From: Pseudonocardia sp. TRM90224
GTDB taxonomy: Bacteria; Actinomycetota; Actinomycetes; Mycobacteriales; Pseudonocardiaceae
Length of the DNA: 64,000 nucleotides
NCBI RefSeq assembly: GCF_021245725.1
Contig: NZ_JAJGSX010000009.1
Coordinates: 62,001 to 126,000, forward strand
Direction: 5' to 3'
Notes under the pieces: generated by a model
What the model was told of the DNA's origin: nothing
The model's database searches: none
The model's input: only the letters and a program-made list of their open reading frames with translations
Shown: positions 50,099 to 61,317 of the stretch, piece after piece
Position numbering within the stretch: the stretch's first letter is position 1
How the letters are laid out: each line of letters starts with the position of its first letter
Program-made: the position numbers and the translations under genes

Positions 50099-51517
50099 GT
50101 GGAGAGGCATCCACTCAGGTGGTGGGCACTGGCGGTAGCCGTGCTCGCCGTGCTCGTCGACATGATCGACAACCAGATCGTCGCCGTCGCGCTGCCGACG
50201 ATCCGGCACCAGCTGGCGACCGACGAGGCCGCGTTGCAATGGATCTCGGCCGGGTACGCGCTGGGTTTCGCGCTCACCTTGATCACCGGCGGCCGGCTCG
50301 GTGACGGCTACGGGACGAAGCGGATGTTCCTGCTGGGAATGTCCGTATTCACCGCGGCGTCGCTGGCTGCGGGCTTGGCGCCGAACGCCGGTGTGCTGAT
50401 CGCGGCGCGGATCGCGCAGGGGATCGGAGCGGGCCTGATGGTCCCGCAGGTGCTCGCGTTCATCTTCGCCGAGTTCGACGACGAGGAGCGGCCGAAGGCG
50501 ATGGCCGTGTTCGCGGCCGCGTTCCCGCTCGGCGGGATGGCCGGCCCGCTGCTGGGCGGCGTGCTCACCGAGGCCGACGTCTTCGGCAGCGGCTGGCGGG
50601 CGATCTTCCTGGTCAACCTGCCGATCGGCGTGCTCGCGGTGCTCGGCGCGCTGCTGACCATGCCGAACCGCGCCGGGTTCATGCGCCACCGCATCGACGC
50701 CGGCGGTCTCGCGCTGCTGACGGCCGGGCTGTTCGCGATCTTCTACCCGCTGGTGCAGGGCCGTGAGCTGGGCTGGCCGTGGTGGTCCATCGCACTGCTG
50801 GTGGCGTCCCTTCCGCTGCTCGCCGGCTTCGCGCACCACCAGCGGGTCACCGCCCGCCGCGGTGGGGAGCCCTTGATCCCGCCCGACCTGCTGCGCCACC
50901 GCAGCCTCTCGGTGGGCCAGCTGGTGCTGCTGTGCGTCAACACCGCGGTCGGGGTGTTCTTCGTCCTCACGCTGCACCTGCAACTCGGGCTCGGGTTCTC
51001 CCCGCTGCAGGCTGCGCTGACGTTCCTGCCGGCAACGGTCGGGGTCGTCGTGGGGAACGTCGTCGCGATGCGGCTCGCGCCGCGTTACGGGCGGCCGTTC
51101 GTCGCCGCGGCCATCGCGGTGCTGCTGCTCGGGCTGGCGTCGATCGCCGCGCTGGTCGTCACGCAGGGGGACGCATTGGGCGGCTGGATGCTGCTCGGGC
51201 CGGCCGTGGTGCTGGGCCTCGGCATGGGTGCGGTGCTGAACGCGCTGTTCGGCACGGCGATGTCGCAGGTGCGCCCGGACCGGGCCGGCGCGGCGTCGGG
51301 GATGTTGAACACCACCGTCCAGCTCGGCTCGGCGACCGGTATCGCGCTGTTCGGGACGGTCTTCTTCGGCCGCCTCGACGCCGGCTACGTCCCCGCGACG
51401 GCCACCGCGATCGGCATCAGCTGCGCGGTGCTCGTCGTGGCGCTCGCGCTCACCGCGGCGCTGCCGCGCGTCGACAACGACGTCATGGCTGTTCCGGAGC
51501 CCGCGGGGCAGCCATAA
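50099..51517 (+). CDS. MFS transporter, DHA2 type
   Basis: Length is 472 residues from GTG 50099, with AGAGGGG seven bases upstream. Fourteen helices are predicted: DMIDNQIVAVALPTIRHQL in helix 1, GGRLGDGYGTKRMFL (motif A), AARIAQGIGAGLMVPQVLAFI (motif C). It is divergent from a TetR gene and probably induced when the regulator binds drug. The 3' end overlaps the convergent ABC ATPase gene by 35 bases, so transcription from both sides reads into each other. Confidence 0.92.
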   Translation: MERHPLRWWALAVAVLAVLVDMIDNQIVAVALPTIRHQLATDEAALQWISAGYALGFALTLITGGRLGDGYGTKRMFLLGMSVFTAASLAAGLAPNAGVLIAARIAQGIGAGLMVPQVLAFIFAEFDDEERPKAMAVFAAAFPLGGMAGPLLGGVLTEADVFGSGWRAIFLVNLPIGVLAVLGALLTMPNRAGFMRHRIDAGGLALLTAGLFAIFYPLVQGRELGWPWWSIALLVASLPLLAGFAHHQRVTARRGGEPLIPPDLLRHRSLSVGQLVLLCVNTAVGVFFVLTLHLQLGLGFSPLQAALTFLPATVGVVVGNVVAMRLAPRYGRPFVAAAIAVLLLGLASIAALVVTQGDALGGWMLLGPAVVLGLGMGAVLNALFGTAMSQVRPDRAGAASGMLNTTVQLGSATGIALFGTVFFGRLDAGYVPATATAIGISCAVLVVALALTAALPRVDNDVMAVPEPAGQP

Positions 51518-52532
51518 CGTCGTTCTCGACGGCACTGTCGACGGTCACGAGGGTGCCGGGTGCGCGGACGTCCGGCCCGGTCCCGTCGTCGGCGACGAGG
51601 TGGCAGGCGACCCGGCCCCGGGGGATCGGGCGCAGCGCCGGCACCTCAGTGCGGCAGCGGTCCTCGGCGACGGGGCAGCGGGTGTGGAAGCGGCAGCCGG
51701 GTGGTGGGTCGGTCGGCGACGGGATGTCGCCGGTGAGCAGCACCCGCTGCCGCGACCGCTGCTCACGCGGGTCGGCCAGCGGCGCCGCGGAGAGCAGGGC
51801 CTGGGTGTACGGGTGCGCGGGTGCCGAGAACACGGTCTCCCGCGAGCCCTGCTCGACGAGCGTGCCCAGGTACATGACGGCGACGTCGTCGGCGAGGTAC
51901 TCGACCGCGGCGAGGTCGTGAGTGATGAACAGGCACGCGAAGCCGAGGTCGCGTTGCAGGTCGGCGAGCAGGTTGAGCACGGAGGCCTGTACGGAGACGT
52001 CGAGCGCGCTCGTCGGCTCGTCGGCCACCAGCAGTCGCGGCGACGACACCAGCGCCCGCGCGATGCTCACCCGCTGGCGCTGGCCGCCGGACATCTCGTG
52101 CGGGTAGCGCTGCGCGACCTGCCGGCGCAGCCCGACCTGCTCCAGCGCGTCCCCGACCCGCTGCTCGCGCTCCTTGCGCGAGGGGACGAGGTCGAGCAGG
52201 CGCAGCGGCTCACCGACGATGTCGCCGACGGTCAGCCGCGGGTCGAGCGAGCTCGCCGGATCCTGGAACACGATCGAGACGTCCTTGCGGTGCGGTCGCA
52301 GCCTGCGTCGGCTCAGGTGCGTCACGTCGGTGCCGGCGAGCCGGACGGTGCCGGCGGTGGGGGAGAGCAGCCGCACGACGCACCGGCCGACCGTCGACTT
52401 GCCCGAGCCGCTCTCGCCGACGAGCGCGAGCACGCGGCCGCGCTCGATCCGCAGGCTCACGCCGTCGACGGCCCGGACCGCACCGAAGTGCATGACGAGG
52501 TCGACCAGCTCCAACGCCGGGGCGTCCGTCAT
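51483..52532 (-). CDS. Peptide/nickel-type ABC transporter ATP-binding protein (DppF/OppF-like)
   Basis: Length is 349 residues from ATG 52532. It has Walker A GESGSGKST near residue 40, the signature MSGGQRQRVSIARAL near 148, Walker B LLVADEPTSALD, and the H-loop ITHDLAA. The C-terminal oligopeptide extension has CRFHTRCPVAEDRC, the Cys cluster typical of OppD/F ATPases. It is the last gene of a five-gene importer operon running from 57054. Its start overlaps the preceding ATPase gene by four bases. Confidence 0.93.
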   Translation of the reverse strand: MTDAPALELVDLVMHFGAVRAVDGVSLRIERGRVLALVGESGSGKSTVGRCVVRLLSPTAGTVRLAGTDVTHLSRRRLRPHRKDVSIVFQDPASSLDPRLTVGDIVGEPLRLLDLVPSRKEREQRVGDALEQVGLRRQVAQRYPHEMSGGQRQRVSIARALVSSPRLLVADEPTSALDVSVQASVLNLLADLQRDLGFACLFITHDLAAVEYLADDVAVMYLGTLVEQGSRETVFSAPAHPYTQALLSAAPLADPREQRSRQRVLLTGDIPSPTDPPPGCRFHTRCPVAEDRCRTEVPALRPIPRGRVACHLVADDGTGPDVRAPGTLVTVDSAVENDVMAAPRAPEQP

Positions 52533-53551
52533 CGCGCCTCCTCGTCGGCCGGGTGCCAGCACGCAGCTCGATGTGTTCCTGCCGACCCTGGACGGGCTGC
52601 AGGCAGCAGCGGCGGTTCCGCGGTCCGGCACTTGTCGTCGGCCGCTGGGCACCGGTCGGCGAACGTGCAGGCGGCGGGCTGCTCGGCGAGGACGGGCACC
52701 AGGCCGGGGATCTCCCGCAGCCGGCCCTCCTCGCTGCGCCGCGCCGCCGTCGGCACGGCCCCCATCAGCCCGATCGCGTAGTGGTGGCGCGGCGCGTCGA
52801 ACAGCTCCTGCGTCCCGGCGGTCTCGACGACCCGCCCCGCGTACATGACGAGCACCCGGTCGGCGATGTCGGCCACCACCCCGAGGTCGTGGGTGATCAG
52901 CACGATCGCGGTGCCGAGCCGCTTGCCGAGGTCACGCAGCAGGTCGAGCACCGCGGCCTGCACCGTGACGTCCAGCGCGGTGGTGGGCTCGTCGGCGACG
53001 AGCACGGCGGGGTCGCACGCCAGCGCCATCGCGATCATCACGCGTTGCCGCATGCCGCCCGAGAACTGGTGCGGATACTCGCGCAGCCGCCGCGCAGGCT
53101 CCGGGATGCCGACGAGCCCCAACAGCTCCACCGCGCGTGCCTGCGCCTGCCGCTTGCCCATCCCGCGGTGCACCCGCAGCACCTCGGCGATCTGGCGGCC
53201 GACCGTGAACACCGGGTTCAGCGACGTCATCGGCTCCTGGAACACGTAGGCCACCTCGGAGCCGCGCACCTTCCGCAGCGCCTGCTCCGAGGCGCCGACC
53301 AGCTCGCGCTCGCCGAGCCGGACCGATCCCGTTACGGTCGCGCTGCCCGGGAGCAGCCCCGCCAGCGCCATCGCCGTGACGCTCTTGCCGCACCCCGATT
53401 CGCCGACGACGGCGAGCACCTCACCGGCGTCGACCTCGAACGAGACACGGTCGACCGCCGAGACGGGGCCGTCGGTCGTCCGGAAGGTGACGCTGAGATC
53501 GCGCACGCTCAGTGCCATCTTCGGGGCCGTCTTCGAGATCGGTACAGTCAT
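52529..53551 (-). CDS. Peptide/nickel-type ABC transporter ATP-binding protein (DppD/OppD-like)
   Basis: Length is 340 residues from ATG 53551. It has Walker A GESGCGKSV, EPMTSLNPVFTVGRQI, the signature FSGGMRQRVMIAMAL, Walker B VLVADEPTTALDVTVQ, and the C-terminal CTFADRCPAADDKC Cys cluster. It pairs with the 51483 ATPase to energise the importer. Overlap by four bases with both neighbours shows one co-translated operon. Confidence 0.93.
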   Translation of the reverse strand: MTVPISKTAPKMALSVRDLSVTFRTTDGPVSAVDRVSFEVDAGEVLAVVGESGCGKSVTAMALAGLLPGSATVTGSVRLGERELVGASEQALRKVRGSEVAYVFQEPMTSLNPVFTVGRQIAEVLRVHRGMGKRQAQARAVELLGLVGIPEPARRLREYPHQFSGGMRQRVMIAMALACDPAVLVADEPTTALDVTVQAAVLDLLRDLGKRLGTAIVLITHDLGVVADIADRVLVMYAGRVVETAGTQELFDAPRHHYAIGLMGAVPTAARRSEEGRLREIPGLVPVLAEQPAACTFADRCPAADDKCRTAEPPLLPAARPGSAGTHRAACWHPADEEAR

Positions 53552-54447
53552 CGGCTCGACCTCGGATCCAGCGCATCGCGCAGCGCGTCGCCGAACAGGT
53601 TGAACGCCAGCGCCACCAGCATGATCGCGAGCCCGGGCGCGACCGCGGCCCACGGCGCACGCGTGGCGTACTGCTGGGCGTCGGAGAGCATCGTGCCGAG
53701 GCTCGGGTCGGGCGGTTGGATGCCGAGCCCGAGGAACGACAGGATGGCCTCCCCGATGATCGCCACGGGGATCGCGACCGTCGCCTGCACGATCACCGCG
53801 GAGATCGCGTTCGGCAGGATGTGCCGGCCGAGCACCCAGACGTCGCTCGCGCCGTCGACGACCGAGGCCGCGACGAAGTCGAGGTTCTTCAGCCGCAGCG
53901 TCTCCGAGCGGACCACCCGGATCATGCCGGGGATCTGCGAGATCCCGATCGCGAGCGCGGCGTTGCCCAGGCTCGCCCCACGCACCGCGGCCAGCCCCAC
54001 GGCGAGCACCAGGAACGGGAACGCGAGCATCAGGTCGGTGAAGCGCGAGATCAGGGCGTCGAGCGCGCGGAAGTAGCCGGCGGCGAGGCCCAGCGGCACC
54101 CCGACCGCCAGCGCGACGGCCACCGCGAGCACCCCGACCTGCAGCGACGCCTGCAGCCCGAACAGGATGCGGGACAGGATGTCGCGCCCGAGGTCGTCGG
54201 TGCCCAGCACGTAACCGACGGTGCCGGGGATCTGGAACTGCGCGTCGAAGTGCACCTGCGCCGCGGGGTAGGGCGCGAGCAGCGGGGCCAGCAGCGCGGC
54301 GAGCACGGCCAGGGCGAGCACGACGAACCCGGCGACGCCGATCGGGTTGCGCGCGAGGCGCCGCAGCGCGAGCCGTCGGCGCAGCGGCGGGACAGCGACC
54401 TCGGGATCGGATTTGGACGGCGGTTCGCTCACGAGGGGTTCGCTCAC
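53548..54447 (-). CDS. Peptide-type ABC transporter permease (DppC-like)
   Basis: Length is 299 residues from GTG 54447, which overlaps the preceding permease stop as GTGA. Six helices follow a cytoplasmic start; LGTDDLGRDILSRILFGLQASLQVG near residue 80 is the DppC hallmark, and DFVAASVVDGASDVWVLGRHILPNA is the EAA loop that contacts the ATPases. The N-terminus has a short repeat VSEPLVSEPP, giving a second possible GTG start. The substrate is inferred from the family to be di- or oligopeptides, or nickel. Confidence 0.92.
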   Translation of the reverse strand: MSEPLVSEPPSKSDPEVAVPPLRRRLALRRLARNPIGVAGFVVLALAVLAALLAPLLAPYPAAQVHFDAQFQIPGTVGYVLGTDDLGRDILSRILFGLQASLQVGVLAVAVALAVGVPLGLAAGYFRALDALISRFTDLMLAFPFLVLAVGLAAVRGASLGNAALAIGISQIPGMIRVVRSETLRLKNLDFVAASVVDGASDVWVLGRHILPNAISAVIVQATVAIPVAIIGEAILSFLGLGIQPPDPSLGTMLSDAQQYATRAPWAAVAPGLAIMLVALAFNLFGDALRDALDPRSSR

Positions 54448-55400
54448 GACGCGGCTCCCGTCACGCGGATCCGCGGGTCGATCAGCGAGTACGCGAGGTC
54501 GACCAGGAAGTTGATCAGGACGTAGGCCGAGGCGGTCACCAGCACCACCCCCTGGATCACCGGGTAGTCGCGCTGGAACACCGCGTCCACCGTCATCTTC
54601 CCGAAGCCGGGCAACGCGAAGATCCGCTCGGTGACGACGGCCCCGGAGATGAGCGCGCCGAGCTGCAGCCCGACGATCGTTACGACCACCACGAGGCTGT
54701 TGCGCAGCGCGTGGCTGCCGACGACCGCACGTGGTGAGAGGCCTTTCGCGCGGGCCGTGCGGATGTAGTCGGCGCCGAGCGACTCCAGCATCGCCGAGCG
54801 GGTCTGGCGCATCACGACGGCGGCCAGGCCGCTGCCCAGCACCAGCGCGGGCAGCACGAGGTGGTGCAGGTTCGCGACCGGGTCCACGGTGAACGGGACG
54901 AACCCGGACGCCGGGAACCAGCCGAACCCGACCGCGAGGTAGATGATCGCGATCAGGCCCAGCCAGAAGTTCGGCACCGAGAGCCCGATCAGCGCGACGG
55001 CGTTGGCGAACCACTCCGCCGGACGCCCGCGGCGGACGGCGGCGAGCACCCCCGTCGCCCCGCCGACGAGCACCGCGACCAGCAGCGCGAACACCGAGAG
55101 CTGGATCGTCACCGGCAGCGCCGAGCCGATCATCGACGTCACCGGGATGCCGGTGCGCGTCGAGTCGCCGAGGTCGCCCGAGAGCGCTGCCGTCAGGAAC
55201 TTCCAGAACTGAACGAGCAGCGGCTGGTCGAACCCGAACCGGGCCCGGATGGCCGCCAGTGACTCCGGGTCGCGTTCCTCGCCAGCGAACGCGAGCGCGG
55301 GGTCGCCCGGCAGCGCGCGGACGCCGAGGAACACCACGATGCTCGCGAGCAGCAGCGTCAGCGCCGACTGCCACAACCGGTTGAGCAGGTAGGTGCGCAC
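54444..55400 (-). CDS. Peptide-type ABC transporter permease (DppB-like)
   Basis: Length is 318 residues. It has MRTYLLNRLWQSALTLLLASIVVFLGVRALPGDPA at the N-terminus, the classical DppB helix 1 and periplasmic start, GDLGDSTRTGIPV, and ADYIRTARAKGLSPRAVVGSHALRNS as the EAA coupling loop near residue 205, followed by ERIFALPGFGKMTVDAVFQRDYPVIQG. It starts seven bases after the binding protein gene stop and overlaps the next permease gene. Confidence 0.93.
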   Translation of the reverse strand: MRTYLLNRLWQSALTLLLASIVVFLGVRALPGDPALAFAGEERDPESLAAIRARFGFDQPLLVQFWKFLTAALSGDLGDSTRTGIPVTSMIGSALPVTIQLSVFALLVAVLVGGATGVLAAVRRGRPAEWFANAVALIGLSVPNFWLGLIAIIYLAVGFGWFPASGFVPFTVDPVANLHHLVLPALVLGSGLAAVVMRQTRSAMLESLGADYIRTARAKGLSPRAVVGSHALRNSLVVVVTIVGLQLGALISGAVVTERIFALPGFGKMTVDAVFQRDYPVIQGVVLVTASAYVLINFLVDLAYSLIDPRIRVTGAAS

Positions 55401-55407
55401 GGCGTCG

Positions 55408-57054
55408 TCAGCTGGTGCGCCCCGCGAACGCGACCCGGATGACGCCGTCCGGGAAGACCTGCACGCCGGAGACGGAGGCGGCGACGCCCGTCAGGTTGCG
55501 CTGGCGGTACAGGTAGACGATCGGGTCGGCCTCCTGGAGCTTCGTCACGGCCTCGCCGTAGAGGCGCACGCGCTCGGCCTGGTCGGTGCTGGTGCGCGCC
55601 GAGGTCAGCAACGCGTCGAGCGCGGGGTCGCTGAAGCCGGCGACGTTCTGGCCGCCGCCGGTCCCGACGAAGTTGGTGATGTTCGCGTCCGGGTCGATGC
55701 GGCCCGACCAGCCCAGCTGCAGCATCTCGAACTCGCCGCGGTCCTGCTGGTCGAGCAGCGACGAGTACTCCACCGGCTGCAGCGTCAGCTGGAAGCCGCC
55801 CTCGGCGACCGTTGCCTGCAGCGCCTGCATGAGGCGCAGGGCGTCGGGTGCGTTGGTGACGGTGACCGTCAGCGGGTAAGGGACCGGCGCGCCGGCCTCG
55901 GCGAGCAGTGCCTTCGCCGCTGCCGGGTCGTGCGGGGTGCAGGCCTGCGCGGCGGGGCTGGTGAACTCGCTGTCGGGGCTGATCGGCGAGCACGCAGGGG
56001 AGTGAATGCCGCCGAAGACGGTCCGCACGAGCCCTTCGCGGTCGAGCGCCAGCTCGAACGCCTTGCGCACCCGCGGGTCCTTCGCGATCGGAGTGCCCTT
56101 GTCGCCGAGCGGCTGGCCGAGACCTGCCACGTTGCCGATGTTGATCGTCAGCGCCTGGTAGCCGAGCGAGTTCGACTCCAGCACCTGGATGCCTTGCTCA
56201 CCGCGCAGCGCGGGCGCGTCCTGCGTGGAGAGGGTGTCGGCGACCTGAGCGTCGCCCGAGCGCAGGTTCGCGGCCCGGATCCCGGCGTCGGTGATGATCC
56301 GGTAGGTGATCGAGTCGAGCAGCACCTTGTCGGCGGCGTAGTAGTTGGGGTCCTTCACGACCTCGATCGAGTTCGCCGGCACCCGCTTGGCGAACTTGAA
56401 CGGCCCGACGCACACGGGCGCGGTGCCGAACTTCTCGCCGAGCGCCTGCAGCGCCGTCGGGCTCATGATCATTCCGGCGCGGTCGGCGAGCGCGGCCGTG
56501 AGCGGGGCGAACGGCTTCGACAGCGTGACGACCACCGTCGTCGGGTTGGTGGCCTCGACCTTGGTGATCGGGCCGAGCTCGCTGCGCCGGGGTGAGGTCG
56601 CGGTGGTCAGGTTGCGGTCGAAGGTCGTCTTGACCGCGGCGGCGTCGAACGGCGTGCCGTCGGCGAAACGGACGTTCTCGCGCACCGGGATCGTGACGGT
56701 CAGGCCGTCGGCGGAGACCTGCGGGAGCGCGGTCGCCAGCTGCGGCACGATCTTGGTGTCCTGGTCGACGTCGTAGAGCTTCTCGCACATCGTGTGCATG
56801 ACGTAGCGCGTGTAGAGGGAGCGCGACAGCGACGGGTCGAGCTGGTCGGGCTCGGCCGAGAGCGCGATCGTCAGCGTGCCGCCCGGCTTCGCCTTCGCCG
56901 TGTCGACCGGCGTGCCGAAGGAGTCGGTGCTGGGGGCGCCGGCGTTCGGGGCTGTCGACTGGACGGGCGAGCACGCGACGAGCAGCGCCGCGGCCAGAGC
57001 GGCGGCGACAGCGCCGAGCGAGGTGCGGGACGGACCAACAGCCCTTAACGGCAT
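55408..57054 (-). CDS. ABC transporter substrate-binding lipoprotein (SBP_bac_5)
   Basis: A 548-residue lipoprotein: signal peptide with lipobox LLVACS near residue 28, then GGTLTIALSAEPDQLDPSLSRSLYTRYVMHTMCEKLYDVD, the family 5 start. RENVRFADGTPFDAAAVKTTFDR and DPRVRKAFELALDREGLV are also typical. It captures the solute outside the membrane for the permeases encoded downstream. It is the first gene of the importer operon. The ligand could be a peptide, nickel chelate or other; nothing in sequence decides. Confidence 0.92.
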   Translation of the reverse strand: MPLRAVGPSRTSLGAVAAALAAALLVACSPVQSTAPNAGAPSTDSFGTPVDTAKAKPGGTLTIALSAEPDQLDPSLSRSLYTRYVMHTMCEKLYDVDQDTKIVPQLATALPQVSADGLTVTIPVRENVRFADGTPFDAAAVKTTFDRNLTTATSPRRSELGPITKVEATNPTTVVVTLSKPFAPLTAALADRAGMIMSPTALQALGEKFGTAPVCVGPFKFAKRVPANSIEVVKDPNYYAADKVLLDSITYRIITDAGIRAANLRSGDAQVADTLSTQDAPALRGEQGIQVLESNSLGYQALTINIGNVAGLGQPLGDKGTPIAKDPRVRKAFELALDREGLVRTVFGGIHSPACSPISPDSEFTSPAAQACTPHDPAAAKALLAEAGAPVPYPLTVTVTNAPDALRLMQALQATVAEGGFQLTLQPVEYSSLLDQQDRGEFEMLQLGWSGRIDPDANITNFVGTGGGQNVAGFSDPALDALLTSARTSTDQAERVRLYGEAVTKLQEADPIVYLYRQRNLTGVAASVSGVQVFPDGVIRVAFAGRTS

Positions 57055-57158
57055 CGCGACTCCTCAGATGGGTGCCCACCAGCGGCGACGACCGTATCCG
57101 GTATACAACGTGTCCGCCAAGCGGGGGTCGCCAGGGAGTCGTGGGGGTTGCGCACGCG

Positions 57159-57215
57159 AGGGCAGCAAAGCCACTTTCCGGCCCCCACAGGGCAGGAAAG
57201 TGGCTTTCCTGCCCT
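57159..57215. repeat. Family A stem-loop (A8)
   Basis: Variant with GGCAGCAAAG in the left arm and loop CCACA. It lies 48 bases past the hpd stop and upstream of the importer operon. Confidence 0.86.
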
Positions 57216-57262
57216 CTCTGAGCCCGGGGTCGGGGTGCGGGCGGGTGCCAGGAAAGGGGCGC

Positions 57263-59801
<2,539 letters not shown>

Positions 59802-59864
59802 GGCTCGACACTATGGCCGCGCCGTTGCGCGGGACACTCTCCCAACGGAGTGGCGCCGAACCAC

Positions 59865-59902
59865 TTGCGATGGCGCCATTGTGGTGCCATAGTGATGCCA
59901 TG
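59865..59902 (+). promoter_or_regulatory. Leaderless promoter carrying three 11-base iterons
   Basis: TTGCGA (59865-59870) and CATAGT (59888-59893) are spaced by 17 bases, and the start codon is seven bases later. Across this run ATGGCGCCATT, GTGGTGCCATA and GTGATGCCATG (59870, 59881, 59892) form three 11-base direct repeats, about one DNA turn each. The last includes the ATG. The layout fits autorepression by a ribbon-helix-helix protein. Confidence 0.65.
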
Positions 59903-60436
59903 GATCTGGGGCCGTACATCGCGACACTGCGCAACGAGCTCGCCGGCGTAGCGGAAGCGGGCGGCGCCGAGAGGCGGGAGCTGGCCGAACGGCTCGTCTC
60001 CCAGCTCGAGTCGGCCACCCGGCTGACCATGCTGGACGTGCTCTCCGCTGCTGCTGAGGAGATCACGCGCGACATGGTGCCGGGCTCCGTGCAGGTGCGT
60101 CTGCAGGGTCGCAACGCCAGGTTCGTCGTCACGACGTTCCCGCAGTCGCCCCGACCGGGCGACCCCATGATGCCAGCTGCGCCATCGATGGCGCCATCGG
60201 TGCCGGCAGTCGGGCCAGTGCCTGATGGCGGCGATGGCGGAACATCCCGGATCAACCTCCGCCTCCCCGAGCACCTCAAGGCCAGGGTCGACGTCGCGGC
60301 AACCGCGGCCGGCCTCTCGGTCAACGCGTGGCTGGTCCGCGCGGTCGCCGCGACGCTCGACGGAGACGGCCACGAGCAGCGCCGCGCGGCGCGGGGAACG
60401 CGCGGCGCGAACCACCTCACCCGCTGGGCCATCTAG
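59900..60436 (+). CDS. Ribbon-helix-helix (HicB/Arc-like) DNA-binding protein
   Basis: Length is 178 residues from ATG 59900. The N-terminal half is helical (MDLGPYIATLRNELAGVAEA, ERRELAERLVSQLESATRL). A Pro- and Met-rich linker follows, then a C-terminal ribbon-helix-helix: RINLRLPEHLKARVDVAATAAGLSVNAWLVRAVAATL at about 114-150. This type is often labelled HicB-family antitoxin, yet no HicA toxin is adjacent; DUF4097 and an ABC ATPase follow instead. It probably binds the three iterons over its own start and represses the operon. Confidence 0.82.
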   Translation: MDLGPYIATLRNELAGVAEAGGAERRELAERLVSQLESATRLTMLDVLSAAAEEITRDMVPGSVQVRLQGRNARFVVTTFPQSPRPGDPMMPAAPSMAPSVPAVGPVPDGGDGGTSRINLRLPEHLKARVDVAATAAGLSVNAWLVRAVAATLDGDGHEQRRAARGTRGANHLTRWAI

Positions 60437-60474
60437 CCCGATCACCGCATTTCACGTCATCAGAGGGGACACCC

Positions 60475-61317
60475 ATGTCTGTTTTCGCCACCCCAGAACC
60501 CGTTTCCGTGCGGCTGGAGCTGCCCTTCGGCGACGCCACGATCGTCGCGGGCGACCGCCCCGACACCGTTGTCGAGGTCCGCCCCCGCAACAGCTCGAGG
60601 AAGGACGACGTCCGTGCCGCCGACCAGGCCACGGTCGAGCTCACCGACCGCACGCTGCAGGTGATCGTGCCGGAGCCGCCCGGGCGCGGCTTCGGGTTCG
60701 GCTCCGGCGGCGCCGTCGAGGTCGAGATCGGCCTCCCGGCCGGCTCCGACCTGCGCGTGCGTTCCGGCTGGGGCACCCTGCGCGCCGACGGCCGACTCGG
60801 CGAGTGCCGCATCACCACCGGCGGCGACGTCCGGATCGCCGAGGCCGGCGACGTCGAGATCGAGGACTCCAGCGGCGACATCGTCGTCGAGCAGGCCCAG
60901 GCCGTCCGGATCACCACTGGCTCCGGCGAGGTGCGCCTGCGCCGCGTCGACGGGCCCGCCGTGGTCAAGAACAGCGCCGGCGACATCTGGGTCGGCGAGG
61001 TCACCGGCGACACCCGGCTCTCCACCGGCAGCGGTGGGATCGTGGTCGAGGTCGCGCACTCCGACGTCTCCGCGCGCACCAGCGCGGGCACGATCCGCGT
61101 GACCGAGGTCGCGCGCGGGACGGTCGACCTGCAGACCGCGTACGGCGACATCGACGTGGGTGTCCGCAGCGGCACGGCGGCCTGGCTCGACGTCGACTCG
61201 CCCAACGGCGGCGTGCACAACGTGCTCGACCTGACCGGGCCGCCGGAGAAGGGCGAGGAGACCGTCGAGGTTCGCGCGCGCAGCGGCTACGGCGACATCC
61301 GCATCCGGCGCGCGTGA
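60475..61317 (+). CDS. DUF4097 beta-strand repeat protein
   Basis: Length is 280 residues from ATG 60475, with AGAGGGG upstream. It is a right-handed beta-helix-like protein: short repeats such as TTGGDVRIAEAGDVEIEDSS, TTGSGEVRLRRVDGPAVVKN, TSAGTIRVTEVARGTVDLQT end each turn with Gly-Asp or Gly-Thr. There is no signal peptide, so it is probably cytoplasmic. Function is unknown; in actinobacteria it is often next to an RHH protein and DrrAB-type ABC transporters. Its stop overlaps the ATPase start. Confidence 0.88.
   Translation: MSVFATPEPVSVRLELPFGDATIVAGDRPDTVVEVRPRNSSRKDDVRAADQATVELTDRTLQVIVPEPPGRGFGFGSGGAVEVEIGLPAGSDLRVRSGWGTLRADGRLGECRITTGGDVRIAEAGDVEIEDSSGDIVVEQAQAVRITTGSGEVRLRRVDGPAVVKNSAGDIWVGEVTGDTRLSTGSGGIVVEVAHSDVSARTSAGTIRVTEVARGTVDLQTAYGDIDVGVRSGTAAWLDVDSPNGGVHNVLDLTGPPEKGEETVEVRARSGYGDIRIRRA

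Noticed and set aside
59900..60436. HicA/HicB toxin-antitoxin module
   Set aside because: The RHH protein is HicB-like, but no small HicA-type toxin gene precedes or follows it; the partners are DUF4097 and an ABC ATPase.
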